Source: Caballeronia jiangsuensis
GTDB lineage: Bacteria; Pseudomonadota; Gammaproteobacteria; Burkholderiales; Burkholderiaceae
NCBI GenBank assembly: GCA_000648925.1
Contig: JFHF01000044.1
Location: forward strand, 1 to 64,000
Direction: 5' to 3'
Length of the DNA stretch: 64,000 nucleotides
The position numbers and the translations under genes are program-made. Below are positions 51,175-58,651 of the stretch, one piece after another. The notes under the pieces are model-generated. The model made no database searches, was not told the DNA's origin, and saw only the letters and a program-made list of their open reading frames with translations. How positions within the stretch are numbered: position 1 is the stretch's first letter; the number at the start of each line of letters is the position of its first letter.

Positions 51175-52272
51175 CTACGAACGGTGCGCGTTCACAAAGG
51201 CGTCCAACGTCTCAGCCTTTTTCTTAGCTTCGTACACCGCTACCCGTTCCGCGTACAACTCGCGAACAAACTTCGCGACAAGGCAACTGTCGGCGAACAT
51301 GTTGTACTTCCAACCAGTTCCGTAAGCTGCGAGGTTGATATTGTCGATGGTCATGATTTCCATCTTAGAATCTTCAACCTCGAGGTACTGGTCGATAACC
51401 TTTCGAACCAGTTCCTTGGTAGCGGCGAGCTTGTGAGCATGCCATTCCTCGGTGTGCCACTCGCCGGGCTTCGGATTTGAGAACGGATATTGAATCGAGC
51501 GACCGGGTCTGTCATACCCCAGGCCATCCCAAGGGCCGGTTTCGAACGCCCACCAGTTACACGGACCGTTGGGTGCCGCCGGTCGGACCTGCGTCCAGAC
51601 AACCATGTTCTGCTTGAGCCATTCATCGGCAAAACTGTCGTCGTTGTAAGGATCGAGCTTTCTGATGGACTCTTTGTCTCCGCGCATCTGCGACACGGCG
51701 TGTTCCACCTCATTTTCAATCTTAAAAATGCAGTGGCTGTAGTCCATACAGAAATTGAATGGGATGCCTCGACTTCTCACCATCTCTGCAACTTTCGTGA
51801 CCCGGCGAAAGTCCTCCGACCACATGTCTACGTGGCCTTCGTACGAGATAGTCAGCCCGTGAGGCTTCGCAAGGTCATACGAGTACAGATAAGAGTCGGC
51901 CACCTCTTGGTCCGTCACGTAATGTCCGTCCGCGTGCTTGGCCCAGACCATAAGGTTGTGAAACTTTGATCCAACTTCGCGAGCACGAACCAGGTTCGAC
52001 TTCAGTGTTTCTTCGTCCTTGCCTAACACGTAAGTCCAGCTGCCCGACAAAACGGGAAGGTTATATTTATCGCTCGCCTTCAGATATTGCTTCAGTTGAT
52101 CATCGTCTACGGGAATCCGATCCATGAAGTCCCACAGACCCGTCTCGTGCAAAAGCCGGAACTGTTCTTCGACCGGCAATTCCTCGGCCAGCCAGTCAGT
52201 AACTGGCTTCTCCATCGATGACGGTTGAACGCCTCGGCCGGCGCACCCCAGCTTGAACATCTTTTTAGTCAT
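51175..52272 (-). CDS. TIM-barrel protein (xylose-isomerase-like fold), ndmA-linked
   Basis: A 365-residue protein of the AP-endonuclease-2/sugar-isomerase-like superfamily: 'LSGSWTYVLGKDEETLKSNL', 'VGSKFHNLMVWAKHADGHYVT', 'TISYEGHVDMWSEDF' and 'GIPFNFCMDYSHCIF' supply His, Glu and Asp residues where metal ligands usually lie. It is longer than hydroxypyruvate isomerases (about 260 aa), with an insertion rich in Trp ('CNWWAFETGPWDGLGYDRPG'). AGGAGATG supports ATG 52272. It begins 37 bp after the ndmA stop, so it is in the ndmA operon. The reaction is unknown; a step on a purine ring-opening product or on a carbohydrate conjugate is possible. Confidence 0.75.
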   Translation of the reverse strand: MTKKMFKLGCAGRGVQPSSMEKPVTDWLAEELPVEEQFRLLHETGLWDFMDRIPVDDDQLKQYLKASDKYNLPVLSGSWTYVLGKDEETLKSNLVRAREVGSKFHNLMVWAKHADGHYVTDQEVADSYLYSYDLAKPHGLTISYEGHVDMWSEDFRRVTKVAEMVRSRGIPFNFCMDYSHCIFKIENEVEHAVSQMRGDKESIRKLDPYNDDSFADEWLKQNMVVWTQVRPAAPNGPCNWWAFETGPWDGLGYDRPGRSIQYPFSNPKPGEWHTEEWHAHKLAATKELVRKVIDQYLEVEDSKMEIMTIDNINLAAYGTGWKYNMFADSCLVAKFVRELYAERVAVYEAKKKAETLDAFVNAHRS

Positions 52273-52309
52273 TACATCTCCTAGAAGAATCGGCATCCGC
52301 GTCAGTGCT

Positions 52310-53380
52310 TTAACGTACGCGCAAATCTGCGTACTGGCGCTCGCTCTCAATAACCGGCTCGTGTAGAGCAGCCTTAAATGCTTCGGCTCCGTCTCGTGCG
52401 GCCTCGCTCAGTTCCCGCATCCACTTGCGGTACTGGACAGAGACCTTGTCGGTAACCACCGGAACCTCGTCGGTTGTCATTTGCGCCGGCCACTGCGATT
52501 CAATGACAGGCTTGTCTTCTGCGAAGACCACATCGTTGAATGTAATGTGGAGGTGGTCTGAGTCATCGGCTTGCTCGCGCGCAAAGATGAGGAAGTTCTT
52601 CGTGTGCGAGTCGTCCAGAGGGCACGAGACGTTAAAGAGCACGTGCAAGGATTTGGTCGAATACTTCTCTACCGCAAGATTGATAGCGAACGGCATGCTG
52701 CAGTGGTAGGTGAACGTTCCGATCGCTGCATGGTTCGGGACATCCATATCCGGAGGCGTATCGTAGACGAAGCGGAACTGACCGTTGACTCGGTCCATCG
52801 GCACTATGGGTGGCTCGGCGTTGTTCGGGTCGAAAAGCGTACCCGGATGGATGAAAGCGAAATGCGAAAAGTCCGTGAAGTTCTCCCAGCGCCGCTCGGC
52901 GGAGGCGTCCCACCAGTACGGCTCTTGCACCACAATACGCATCTTCGGGTCTTCGGCCGCGCTGAAGTAGGGAATCTCCGTGCAGTTGAACGATGAATCG
53001 AGGCGAACCCAAATCAAGCCGTACTTTTCCTCGCAATCGAAGGTTTCGACGCGGGCCTTGTTCGGAATCGGATTGTCGGGACAAGCGGGAATCTTCGTGC
53101 ATGCGCCCGCTGTGTCGTATTTCCAGCCGTGGTACGGACACTGCAATTCGCCGCCCACGACCTGGCCACACGAGAGCTTCGCTGAGCGGTGCGCGCATCG
53201 GTCCCGCATCGCGACATACTTGCCTTCCAGTTTTGCTACCACCAGTTGCTCTCTGAGCAAGGTGACTGCGAGCGGGCCGAAGCTAGAGGGTTTAGCTTTC
53301 TCGAGCTCGGTAACCGTGCACACTGGATGCCAAAAGTGGCGGAGGTACTCGTTATCCTTTATCAGCGGTACGTATTCCAT
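52310..53380 (-). CDS. ndmA: methylxanthine N1-demethylase, Rieske oxygenase
   Basis: A 356-residue Rieske non-heme iron oxygenase close to NdmA of Pseudomonas putida CBB5, which removes the N1-methyl group of caffeine/theophylline as formaldehyde. Seen along the protein: 'EYLRHFWHPVCTVTELEKAKP', the Rieske ligands C-A-H ('DRCAHRSAKL', residues 62-64) and C-P-Y-H ('QCPYHGW', residues 81-84), and the mononuclear iron site 'ENFTDFSHFAFIHPGTLFDPN' with two His. 'IESQWPAQMTTDEVPVVTDKV' and 'QYRKWMREL' follow. ATG 53380 has GGAG upstream; 53392 is the alternative. It needs NdmD for electrons. An operator palindrome lies 113 bp before the start. Confidence 0.95.
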   Translation of the reverse strand: MEYVPLIKDNEYLRHFWHPVCTVTELEKAKPSSFGPLAVTLLREQLVVAKLEGKYVAMRDRCAHRSAKLSCGQVVGGELQCPYHGWKYDTAGACTKIPACPDNPIPNKARVETFDCEEKYGLIWVRLDSSFNCTEIPYFSAAEDPKMRIVVQEPYWWDASAERRWENFTDFSHFAFIHPGTLFDPNNAEPPIVPMDRVNGQFRFVYDTPPDMDVPNHAAIGTFTYHCSMPFAINLAVEKYSTKSLHVLFNVSCPLDDSHTKNFLIFAREQADDSDHLHITFNDVVFAEDKPVIESQWPAQMTTDEVPVVTDKVSVQYRKWMRELSEAARDGAEAFKAALHEPVIESERQYADLRVR

Positions 53381-53492
53381 GCCTGTCTCCATCGTTTCTT
53401 TGGGGAACTAAATACAGACGTTCTCAGGAGAACTCACTCTCCCAGCGTCCCTTAAACTACGACATCCGTTCTTGGTCTCTTTGATTCATAAA

Positions 53493-53504
53493 CTGGTACA
53501 CCAG
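53493..53504. promoter_or_regulatory. GntR-type operator CTGGTACACCAG before ndmA
   Basis: Same 16 bp context (aactggtacaccagaa) as the site before tsx-bmp. Half-sites CTGGT and ACCAG are perfect. It lies 113 bp upstream of ndmA ATG 53380. Confidence 0.8.
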
Positions 53505-53570
53505 AAAGTACGAAATCAATAACAGCGTGTCAAGCGCGTCTGGTAGCTGGAAGGGGAGTGGTGCCTCCAG

Positions 53571-53607
53571 CTCAGGTAAGCGACTCTGGTAGAAGCGCTT
53601 ACCTGAG
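53571..53607. terminator. long perfect hairpin between ndmB and ndmA
   Basis: CTCAGGTAAGCG (53571-53582) pairs without mismatch with CGCTTACCTGAG (53596-53607) around a 13-base loop. A second, weaker stem (GCTGGA with TCCAGC) lies next to it. It follows the ndmB stop by 110 bp. There is no T run on either strand, so it may be an RNA-stabilising or processing structure rather than a classical terminator. Confidence 0.55.
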
Positions 53608-53716
53608 AGTATTCGGTACATCCGGTGCTAAAAGTTTGGTGCCGCCGTTCTGTCAATCGCGCATTTTGGACGAACGGGGCAGCTCGTCCGGGCCTGAGGA
53701 GCAAACGGCCGGTCGT

Positions 53717-54793
53717 CTAGCTCGCCGTCTCGTCGATGATGTTGGTACGCAGGGCCTCCCGGAATGCCTCTTTCCCGTGTGGAGCCGCGAGCGAGAGTTC
53801 GCGATGCCACTTCCGGTACTGGATTGAAACTTTGTCTGTTGCCACGGAAATTTCGTTTGCAGAGACCTCTGCCGGCCACTGCGACTCGATAATCGGTTGG
53901 TCTTCCGCCAGCACTCTCTTTTGGAACGCGAGATGCATGTGGTCCGGCTGACCGTCCTTCTCGCGAATGATGACCATGAAGTTCCGACAGGTCTTCTCAT
54001 CGATTGGGCAAGCGGTGGTCCACAGAATGAAACGAGAGTTGTCGCGCCAGAGGGTGATTTCGAGATTGATGGAGTACGGCATCGTGCATCGGTAGTCGAA
54101 GTCACCCATCGGTGCCTCTTCCGGAATGCCTTCCATCTCGCGTGGCGGAGCCAGCTTGAATTGCAGTTCGCCGTCCACTCGGTTCACGAGTACCAATGGA
54201 TGGCTTGCGAAGAACGGGTCATACAGGGTGCCCGGATGCACAAAAGCGAAGTGCGAGAAGTCCGTAAAATTTTCCCAGCGTCGCTCCGCCACAGTATTCC
54301 AAGTGTAGGAGTCGGCGACAATGACCTGCATGTCCGGATTGTCCCAGTCACCGAGGAACGGAATTTCCGTGCAGTCGTAAGAGTTGTCGAGCCTCACCCA
54401 GACAATTTCATACTTGACTTCGCAGTCGTACATCGTGAGTTTGGCCCGCGGCGGTACAGGCTTGTCGGGACATGCAGGAATGTTTTTGCAGGTGCCTTCA
54501 TCATCGTATTGCCAGCCGTGATAGGGACACTGCAGCGTGTCCTTACCCGCGCACTTCGCGATGCTGCCGATAGACAACTGTGCAGAGCGGTGCGCGCATC
54601 GGTCGGGCGCGGCCACGAGCTTTCCGTTCAGCCGGGCCAGGACAAGCTTCTCGCCGAGAAGTGTAACGCCCATTGGGCCATGTCCAGAGGCATTCGAACG
54701 TTCGAATTCGGCGAGTGTGCAGACCGGATGCCAAAAATGACGAAGATAGGACTTGTCCTCCAAAAGAGGTTTGAACTGCTCGCGCGCACTCAT
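53717..54793 (-). CDS. ndmB: methylxanthine N3-demethylase, Rieske oxygenase
   Basis: A 358-residue Rieske oxygenase close to NdmB of P. putida CBB5, which removes the N3-methyl group (theobromine to 7-methylxanthine). It has 'SYLRHFWHPVCTLAEFERSNA', Rieske ligands C66-A-H68 and C89-P-Y-H92, and 'WENFTDFSHFAFVHPGTLYDP' for the mononuclear site. 'MHLAFQKRVLAEDQPIIESQ' and 'YRKWHRELSLAA' follow. AGGAG supports ATG 54793; the longer start at 54823 is rejected. Like NdmA it has no reductase of its own and depends on NdmD. An operator lies 62 bp upstream, and an intrinsic terminator on the same strand lies just before that, isolating ndmB as its own unit. Confidence 0.95.
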   Translation of the reverse strand: MSAREQFKPLLEDKSYLRHFWHPVCTLAEFERSNASGHGPMGVTLLGEKLVLARLNGKLVAAPDRCAHRSAQLSIGSIAKCAGKDTLQCPYHGWQYDDEGTCKNIPACPDKPVPPRAKLTMYDCEVKYEIVWVRLDNSYDCTEIPFLGDWDNPDMQVIVADSYTWNTVAERRWENFTDFSHFAFVHPGTLYDPFFASHPLVLVNRVDGELQFKLAPPREMEGIPEEAPMGDFDYRCTMPYSINLEITLWRDNSRFILWTTACPIDEKTCRNFMVIIREKDGQPDHMHLAFQKRVLAEDQPIIESQWPAEVSANEISVATDKVSIQYRKWHRELSLAAPHGKEAFREALRTNIIDETAS

Positions 54794-54854
54794 CAGTTGC
54801 TCCTGTGGGGTAAGGTGACGCATATCTTAAAATCTAAGAGGCCAAAGCGTCTAT

Positions 54855-54866
54855 CTGGTATACCAG
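54855..54866. promoter_or_regulatory. GntR-type operator CTGGTATACCAG before ndmB
   Basis: Perfect 12 bp palindrome, extended by T at the left and A at the right (TCTGGTATACCAGA). It lies 62 bp upstream of ndmB ATG and inside the spacer of the putative ndmB promoter (TTGACG-17-GATAGA, reverse strand), which fits repression. It could also autoregulate gntR. Confidence 0.8.
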
Positions 54867-54876
54867 ACTAGGCGTC

Positions 54877-54913
54877 AAAAAAAACGGATGCAATCAGGGA
54901 TTTCCTGCATCCG
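54877..54913 (-). terminator. intrinsic terminator upstream of the ndmB promoter
   Basis: Read on the reverse strand: CGGATGCA, a 13-base loop, TGCATCCG, then eight T. The 8 bp stem followed by the T tract is a standard Rho-independent terminator. It stops transcripts entering ndmB from the gntR side. The T tract also forms part of the ndmB -35 box. Confidence 0.7.
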
Positions 54914-55154
54914 GTGGCTCGTGACGGCAGAACATACATGAATCGTGCCAACGTAGCGTTTTTCCTGATATGCGTTTCGGCCGCCTTGATAGCAAAGAAC
55001 GCTAGAATGCCTGACCGGGCTGTCGGTAGACCGGGCGGTTGGCATGCTGTGCCGCATCGTTCTGTCTTTGGTGCCAGAATGCCCAACTTAGGTACCACGG
55101 TCTCCGACTGCTGCCCCAACTACCCTATGCGCTAGCCAGCGCCCTGCCCATCAC

Positions 55155-55817
55155 ATGTTGACCCAGAAGATAGTAGGAGCGATCTCGGATGCGATTTACC
55201 ACCGAAAGCTGCCCCCGGGAACCAAGCTGAACGAGCGGGATATCGCGGAACTCTACGGGGTTAGTCGCACGGTCGTGCGACAAGCACTCATCCGTCTTTC
55301 GCAGGACGGGCTTGTCGAAATCTCGCCAAAGCGCTCGTCTTCTGTGTGGCGCCCGACGTTCGACGACGCCTTCGAGCTCTATCAAACGTTGCTCGTGCTC
55401 GAGAGCGGCGTGATTGACCAGCTGATAAAGAACATTACCCCTGACCAACTCAAGGCGCTGCGTGCACACACACTGAAGGAGAAGGCAGCCTTCGAGAAGG
55501 GTAAGCATGACCTGGGTGATAAGCTCGGCCGAGAGTTTCATGAGCTGATTCTCTCTTTTTTGAACAACGCAACGCTCAATCAGATTCATCACCACCTGAG
55601 GCGCCGGGAAGCGCTCATCAATGCGATGTTTCGGGTGGGGTTCGATTATTGCCAGTTGCGTGACGAGCATTCCCACCTGGTCGATTGCCTCGAGAAGAAG
55701 GACGCAGCGGCGGCCAAAGCACTGCTCTCATCACACTACAACCTTGTCATCCGTGGATATCGGTTTGACGCGCTGGTCACGCCAGAAGTAGACCTCCGGC
55801 TTGCGTTAGCGCTCTAA
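55155..55817 (+). CDS. GntR-family regulator (FCD subfamily) of the ndm cluster
   Basis: A 220-residue regulator. The winged helix (residues 1-65) reads 'AISDAIYHRKLPPGTKLNERD', 'IAELYGVSRTVVRQALIRLSQ', 'DGLVEISPKRSSSV'. The C-terminal all-helical FCD domain carries His and Asp/Glu residues for a metal or ligand ('REFHELILSFLNNA', 'DEHSHLVDCLEKKD'). It lies between divergent ndmB and co-directional ndmC, ends with an intrinsic terminator, and is flanked on both sides by CTGGTATACCAG. Five such sites occur in the window, so it is the natural candidate for the regulator that senses a methylxanthine. DNA binding itself is inference. Confidence 0.9.
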   Translation: MLTQKIVGAISDAIYHRKLPPGTKLNERDIAELYGVSRTVVRQALIRLSQDGLVEISPKRSSSVWRPTFDDAFELYQTLLVLESGVIDQLIKNITPDQLKALRAHTLKEKAAFEKGKHDLGDKLGREFHELILSFLNNATLNQIHHHLRRREALINAMFRVGFDYCQLRDEHSHLVDCLEKKDAAAAKALLSSHYNLVIRGYRFDALVTPEVDLRLALAL

Positions 55818-55921
55818 GGTCTTCCGGACCACCTCCGGCCTGTGTTTTCGGGCCGGGAACCCATCTCCTTGCCGGCCCACTCAGCCGTCTGACGGGTGTT
55901 CTCGGTGTTATTCCCAACAAG

Positions 55922-55948
55922 AAATCGCTTGCTCCAGCGATTTTTTTT
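55922..55948 (+). terminator. intrinsic terminator of gntR
   Basis: AAATCGCT-tgctcc-AGCGATTT gives an 8 bp stem with a 6-base loop, followed by T through 55948. It lies 105 bp after the gntR stop codon and directly upstream of the ndmC promoter, overlapping its -35 region. Confidence 0.75.
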
Positions 55949-55970
55949 GTTATAGAGTCTGGTATACCAG
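55929..55970 (+). promoter_or_regulatory. ndmC promoter with GntR-type operator
   Basis: TTGCTC (55929-55934) and TATAGA (55951-55956) with 16 bp spacing make a plausible promoter. The perfect operator CTGGTATACCAG (55959-55970) lies right after the -10 box, over the expected start point, which suits repression. The ndmC start codon is 35 bp further on. The same arrangement, decayed, is seen at 34.1 kb. Confidence 0.7.
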
Positions 55971-56004
55971 TGAGGCAATCTGACGAACCAATACAGGAGG
56001 ATAC

Positions 56005-56856
56005 GTGAATTTTGACCAGCAACTGTTCGATGACTGGCACCCCGTCGCAGCGTTCGAAGACGTTCTGCCGGGCCGAAGATTTCATACTCGCCTGCTCGGA
56101 CGGGTCGTCTCATATATCCGCAAGAACAATGAAGTCACCGCCCAGTGGGACGACGATGGTACGGAACGACCGATGTCTGCCAGGGAACAGTACGGCGCTC
56201 TTTGGTTGTCGTTCTCATCGAACCCGAGGAACCTTTTCGAGGTGCCCGAATTCGCGGAACCTGACCGGCGTATCGTGAGCGCTGGGTCGACGCGCGTGAA
56301 TACGTCCGGCCTGCGGGCCATCGAGAACTTCCTCGACATGGCGCACTTTCCGTTCGTTCACACGGACATCCTTGGTGCCGAACCGCATACGGACGTTGCG
56401 CCTTACAACGTGAGGCACGACGAACAAGTCGATGAAATCATCGCTACCGAGTGCAAGTTTCCGCAGCCTCGTGGGTCCGCCACGGCCACGGACGCGCTCG
56501 ATATGGACTACATCTATCGCGTTACCCGTCCGTACATCGCAATTTTGTACAAAACGTGTCCGCCGGACCCGTCGCGCTGGGACGTCCTCTGTCTGTTCGT
56601 GCAACCCGTCGACGAGGAGTGGTGCATCGCTCACACCCTGATGTGCTACGTGGATGACGTGAATTCGGACGAACAGCTCCGCCATTTCCAACAAACCATC
56701 TTTGGACAGGACCTGATGATTCTCGTCAACCAAGTTCCGAGACGCCTTCCACTTACGGCAAAGACCGAGAACCCGGTCCGTGCTGACGTCCTCGCGACTT
56801 CGTACCGCAAGTGGATGCGCGACGGCGGCCTCACATACGGCGCAATCCGTGATTGA
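56005..56856 (+). CDS. ndmC: methylxanthine N7-demethylase catalytic subunit
   Basis: A 283-residue protein corresponding to NdmC of P. putida CBB5. It has only the catalytic, mononuclear-iron domain: 'RAIENFLDMAHFPFVHTDIL' with H114 and H119. The Rieske cluster domain is missing, as in the known protein. Instead it uses the extra Rieske domain of NdmD in an NdmCDE complex. 'FDDWHPVAAFEDV' at the N-terminus and 'GQDLMILVNQVPRRLPL' near the end follow the CBB5 sequence. Translation starts at GTG 56005 behind CAGGAGG. It is the first gene of the ndmCDE-frmA-fghA operon. Confidence 0.95.
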   Translation: MNFDQQLFDDWHPVAAFEDVLPGRRFHTRLLGRVVSYIRKNNEVTAQWDDDGTERPMSAREQYGALWLSFSSNPRNLFEVPEFAEPDRRIVSAGSTRVNTSGLRAIENFLDMAHFPFVHTDILGAEPHTDVAPYNVRHDEQVDEIIATECKFPQPRGSATATDALDMDYIYRVTRPYIAILYKTCPPDPSRWDVLCLFVQPVDEEWCIAHTLMCYVDDVNSDEQLRHFQQTIFGQDLMILVNQVPRRLPLTAKTENPVRADVLATSYRKWMRDGGLTYGAIRD

Positions 56857-56873
56857 AATAGGGATTGAGATTC

Positions 56874-58640
56874 ATGACTTCATTCGATTCGAATCGCTGG
56901 TACCCGATTGCCGGCATTGAGATGCTCACTGAGCGTCACGTCTATCAGACGTCCCTCGCTGGACAGGAGCTGGCCGTCTGGCGCGACGACAACGGCATTA
57001 CCAACGCCTGGGAAAATCGATGTCCCCATCGCGGCTTGCGCCTCACGCTCGGCGTCAATCTCGGGCATGAGCTTCGATGTCAGTATCACGGCTGGACATA
57101 TGAGAGCGGCTCGGGCGGCTGCACGTTTGTGCCTGCACACCGCGACGCAACCGAACCCAGCAAGGCATGCGTGAGCACGTTCGCGGTGCGTGAATCGGGG
57201 GGGCTAGTCTGGGCGTCGCTCGGTGCGCCTGTCGGCGAGCCGCCTCTCATCAAAACCCAGGAAGGCGGTTCTTTTTTCACGTTCGTGCGGAGTTTGCCGT
57301 TCAATCTGCCCGCAGCCGAGGTAGCGAAAGGTCTCCTCGAAGACGGCATTTGCTTCGCTGAGTGCTTTGAACAAGACCCCGGTGGCGTGGGGCTCCGACA
57401 GTTCGGCAACGACTCGGTTGCTCTGTCTGTGGGCGAGAATGGCCGCTCGGGTCTGCACTTCTATCTTCAGCCGCACTCCGCAGACAAGACCGTCGTCCAT
57501 GTGAACGCTCTTCTCCAGGGGCCAGTGACTCACAGCTTCCTCGAGCGCTTCTCGCATGTATTCTGTGAATTTAGACGCGCTCTTGAGCGAGTCCGGGTCG
57601 AACAACCCGTCACAAAGGTAGTCGCCGCGCGCAAGTCGACGCAGATACCTGTGCCCGTGCCGGTTGTCGTAGCTACTCCTCAGACCTCCTCGCCTGAGTA
57701 CCGCTGCAAGGTCACGTCTCGCGTGCAGGAAACTGGCGACATCGTTTCGTTCGCCCTGACGCCGATTGGCCGTACGTTGCCGCAGCTCACGCCCGGCATG
57801 CATGTGAGTGTCACGACGCCTTCGGGTTTCGTTCGCCAATACTCGATTATCAACGGACCGCATGAGCGTGAAGCCTTCCTGATTGGCGTCAAACGAGAGT
57901 TGCAGTCTGTTGGCGGCTCGAAGTCTATGCATGACGATGTGCAGGAAGGTACGGAACTCAAAATTACCGTTCCGCGAAACGGATTTCCGTTGCGACGTAA
58001 TGGTCGTCAGCCGGTTCTGATTGCTGGCGGCATCGGTATAACGCCGATCCTCGCGATGGCACAGGCGCTTAACGTGAGCGGCGACAAGTATGCGATGCAC
58101 TACTTTGTTCGCGGCCCCGAGCACACTCCGTTTTCGGAACGCCTGCGTACGCTGGGTAGCAACGTCATTATTCATGCAGGTTTAGACGTCGAGGGAACTC
58201 GTCGTCGGCTTGAGGAAATCGTCGAAAAGCTCAATCCGGAGCAGACCGAGGTATACACGTGCGGCCCCGGACCGATGATCGATACGGTGAAGGATGTCGC
58301 TTGTAAGCGTGGCATTCCAGAAGAGTCCGTTCGCTTCGAATACTTCAAGAACACGGACATTCCGACAGGTGGTGAAGCGTTCGAAGTCACGTTGGCGAAA
58401 TCCGGGAAAACCTTCATGGTGCCGCCGGACAAGACGCTTCTGAAGGCATGTTGGGACGAGGGTGTGCCTCTTGAAGCCTCGTGTGAGCAAGGTGTCTGCG
58501 GGACCTGTATGACCGCTGTCCTTAGCGGTGAGCTTGAACACCACGACACCTACCTTTCGAAACGGGAGCGCGAGAGCGGCAAGTGGATTATGCCGTGCGT
58601 TTCTCGATGCAAGAGCCAGAAGCTCGTGCTCGACGTCTAA
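56874..58640 (+). CDS. ndmD: N-demethylase reductase with extra Rieske domain
   Basis: A 588-residue reductase, the same length as NdmD of CBB5. Domains in order: Rieske [2Fe-2S] ('ENRCPHRGLRL' and 'LRCQYHGWTYESG', about residues 45-85), and a flavin barrel ('GMHVSVTTPSGFVRQYSIING', with R-Q-Y-S). Then come an NAD-binding domain ('IAGGIGITPILAMAQAL', 'YTCGPGPMIDTV') and a C-terminal plant-type ferredoxin ('ASCEQGVCGTCMTAVLSGE', last Cys in 'IMPCVSRC'). It takes electrons from NADH to NdmA, NdmB and, through its own Rieske domain, NdmC. ATG 56874 is preferred to TTG 56865. It lies 17 bp after ndmC. Confidence 0.96.
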   Translation: MTSFDSNRWYPIAGIEMLTERHVYQTSLAGQELAVWRDDNGITNAWENRCPHRGLRLTLGVNLGHELRCQYHGWTYESGSGGCTFVPAHRDATEPSKACVSTFAVRESGGLVWASLGAPVGEPPLIKTQEGGSFFTFVRSLPFNLPAAEVAKGLLEDGICFAECFEQDPGGVGLRQFGNDSVALSVGENGRSGLHFYLQPHSADKTVVHVNALLQGPVTHSFLERFSHVFCEFRRALERVRVEQPVTKVVAARKSTQIPVPVPVVVATPQTSSPEYRCKVTSRVQETGDIVSFALTPIGRTLPQLTPGMHVSVTTPSGFVRQYSIINGPHEREAFLIGVKRELQSVGGSKSMHDDVQEGTELKITVPRNGFPLRRNGRQPVLIAGGIGITPILAMAQALNVSGDKYAMHYFVRGPEHTPFSERLRTLGSNVIIHAGLDVEGTRRRLEEIVEKLNPEQTEVYTCGPGPMIDTVKDVACKRGIPEESVRFEYFKNTDIPTGGEAFEVTLAKSGKTFMVPPDKTLLKACWDEGVPLEASCEQGVCGTCMTAVLSGELEHHDTYLSKRERESGKWIMPCVSRCKSQKLVLDV

Positions 58641-58651
58641 TGTGAGTCAAT

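Larger units (their letters stand above)
53381..53716. other. ndmB-ndmA intergenic region
   Basis: About 336 bp between ndmB (stop) and ndmA (start), both on the reverse strand. It contains the 12 bp-arm hairpin at 53571-53607 and the operator at 53493-53504. No gene is seen. The ndmA promoter must lie around the operator; a T-rich stretch (53470-53490) may contribute. Confidence 0.6.
54794..55154. other. divergent ndmB/gntR control region
   Basis: About 360 bp between divergent ndmB and gntR. It holds the operator (54855-54866) and a reverse-strand terminator hairpin (54877-54913). On the ndmB strand a TTGACG overlaps the T tract and the operator lies between it and a weak GATAGA -10 box 17 bp on. 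The gntR promoter was not identified. No gene is supported here. Confidence 0.55.

Noticed and set aside
53897..54871. 324-codon forward frame opposite ndmB
   Set aside because: It is antisense to ndmB, whose Rieske and iron motifs are intact.
55125..55676. 183-codon reverse frame opposite gntR
   Set aside because: It is antisense to a GntR gene with clear winged-helix and FCD patterns.
57204..58175. 323-codon reverse frame opposite ndmD
   Set aside because: It is antisense to ndmD and rich in Arg/His without family pattern.
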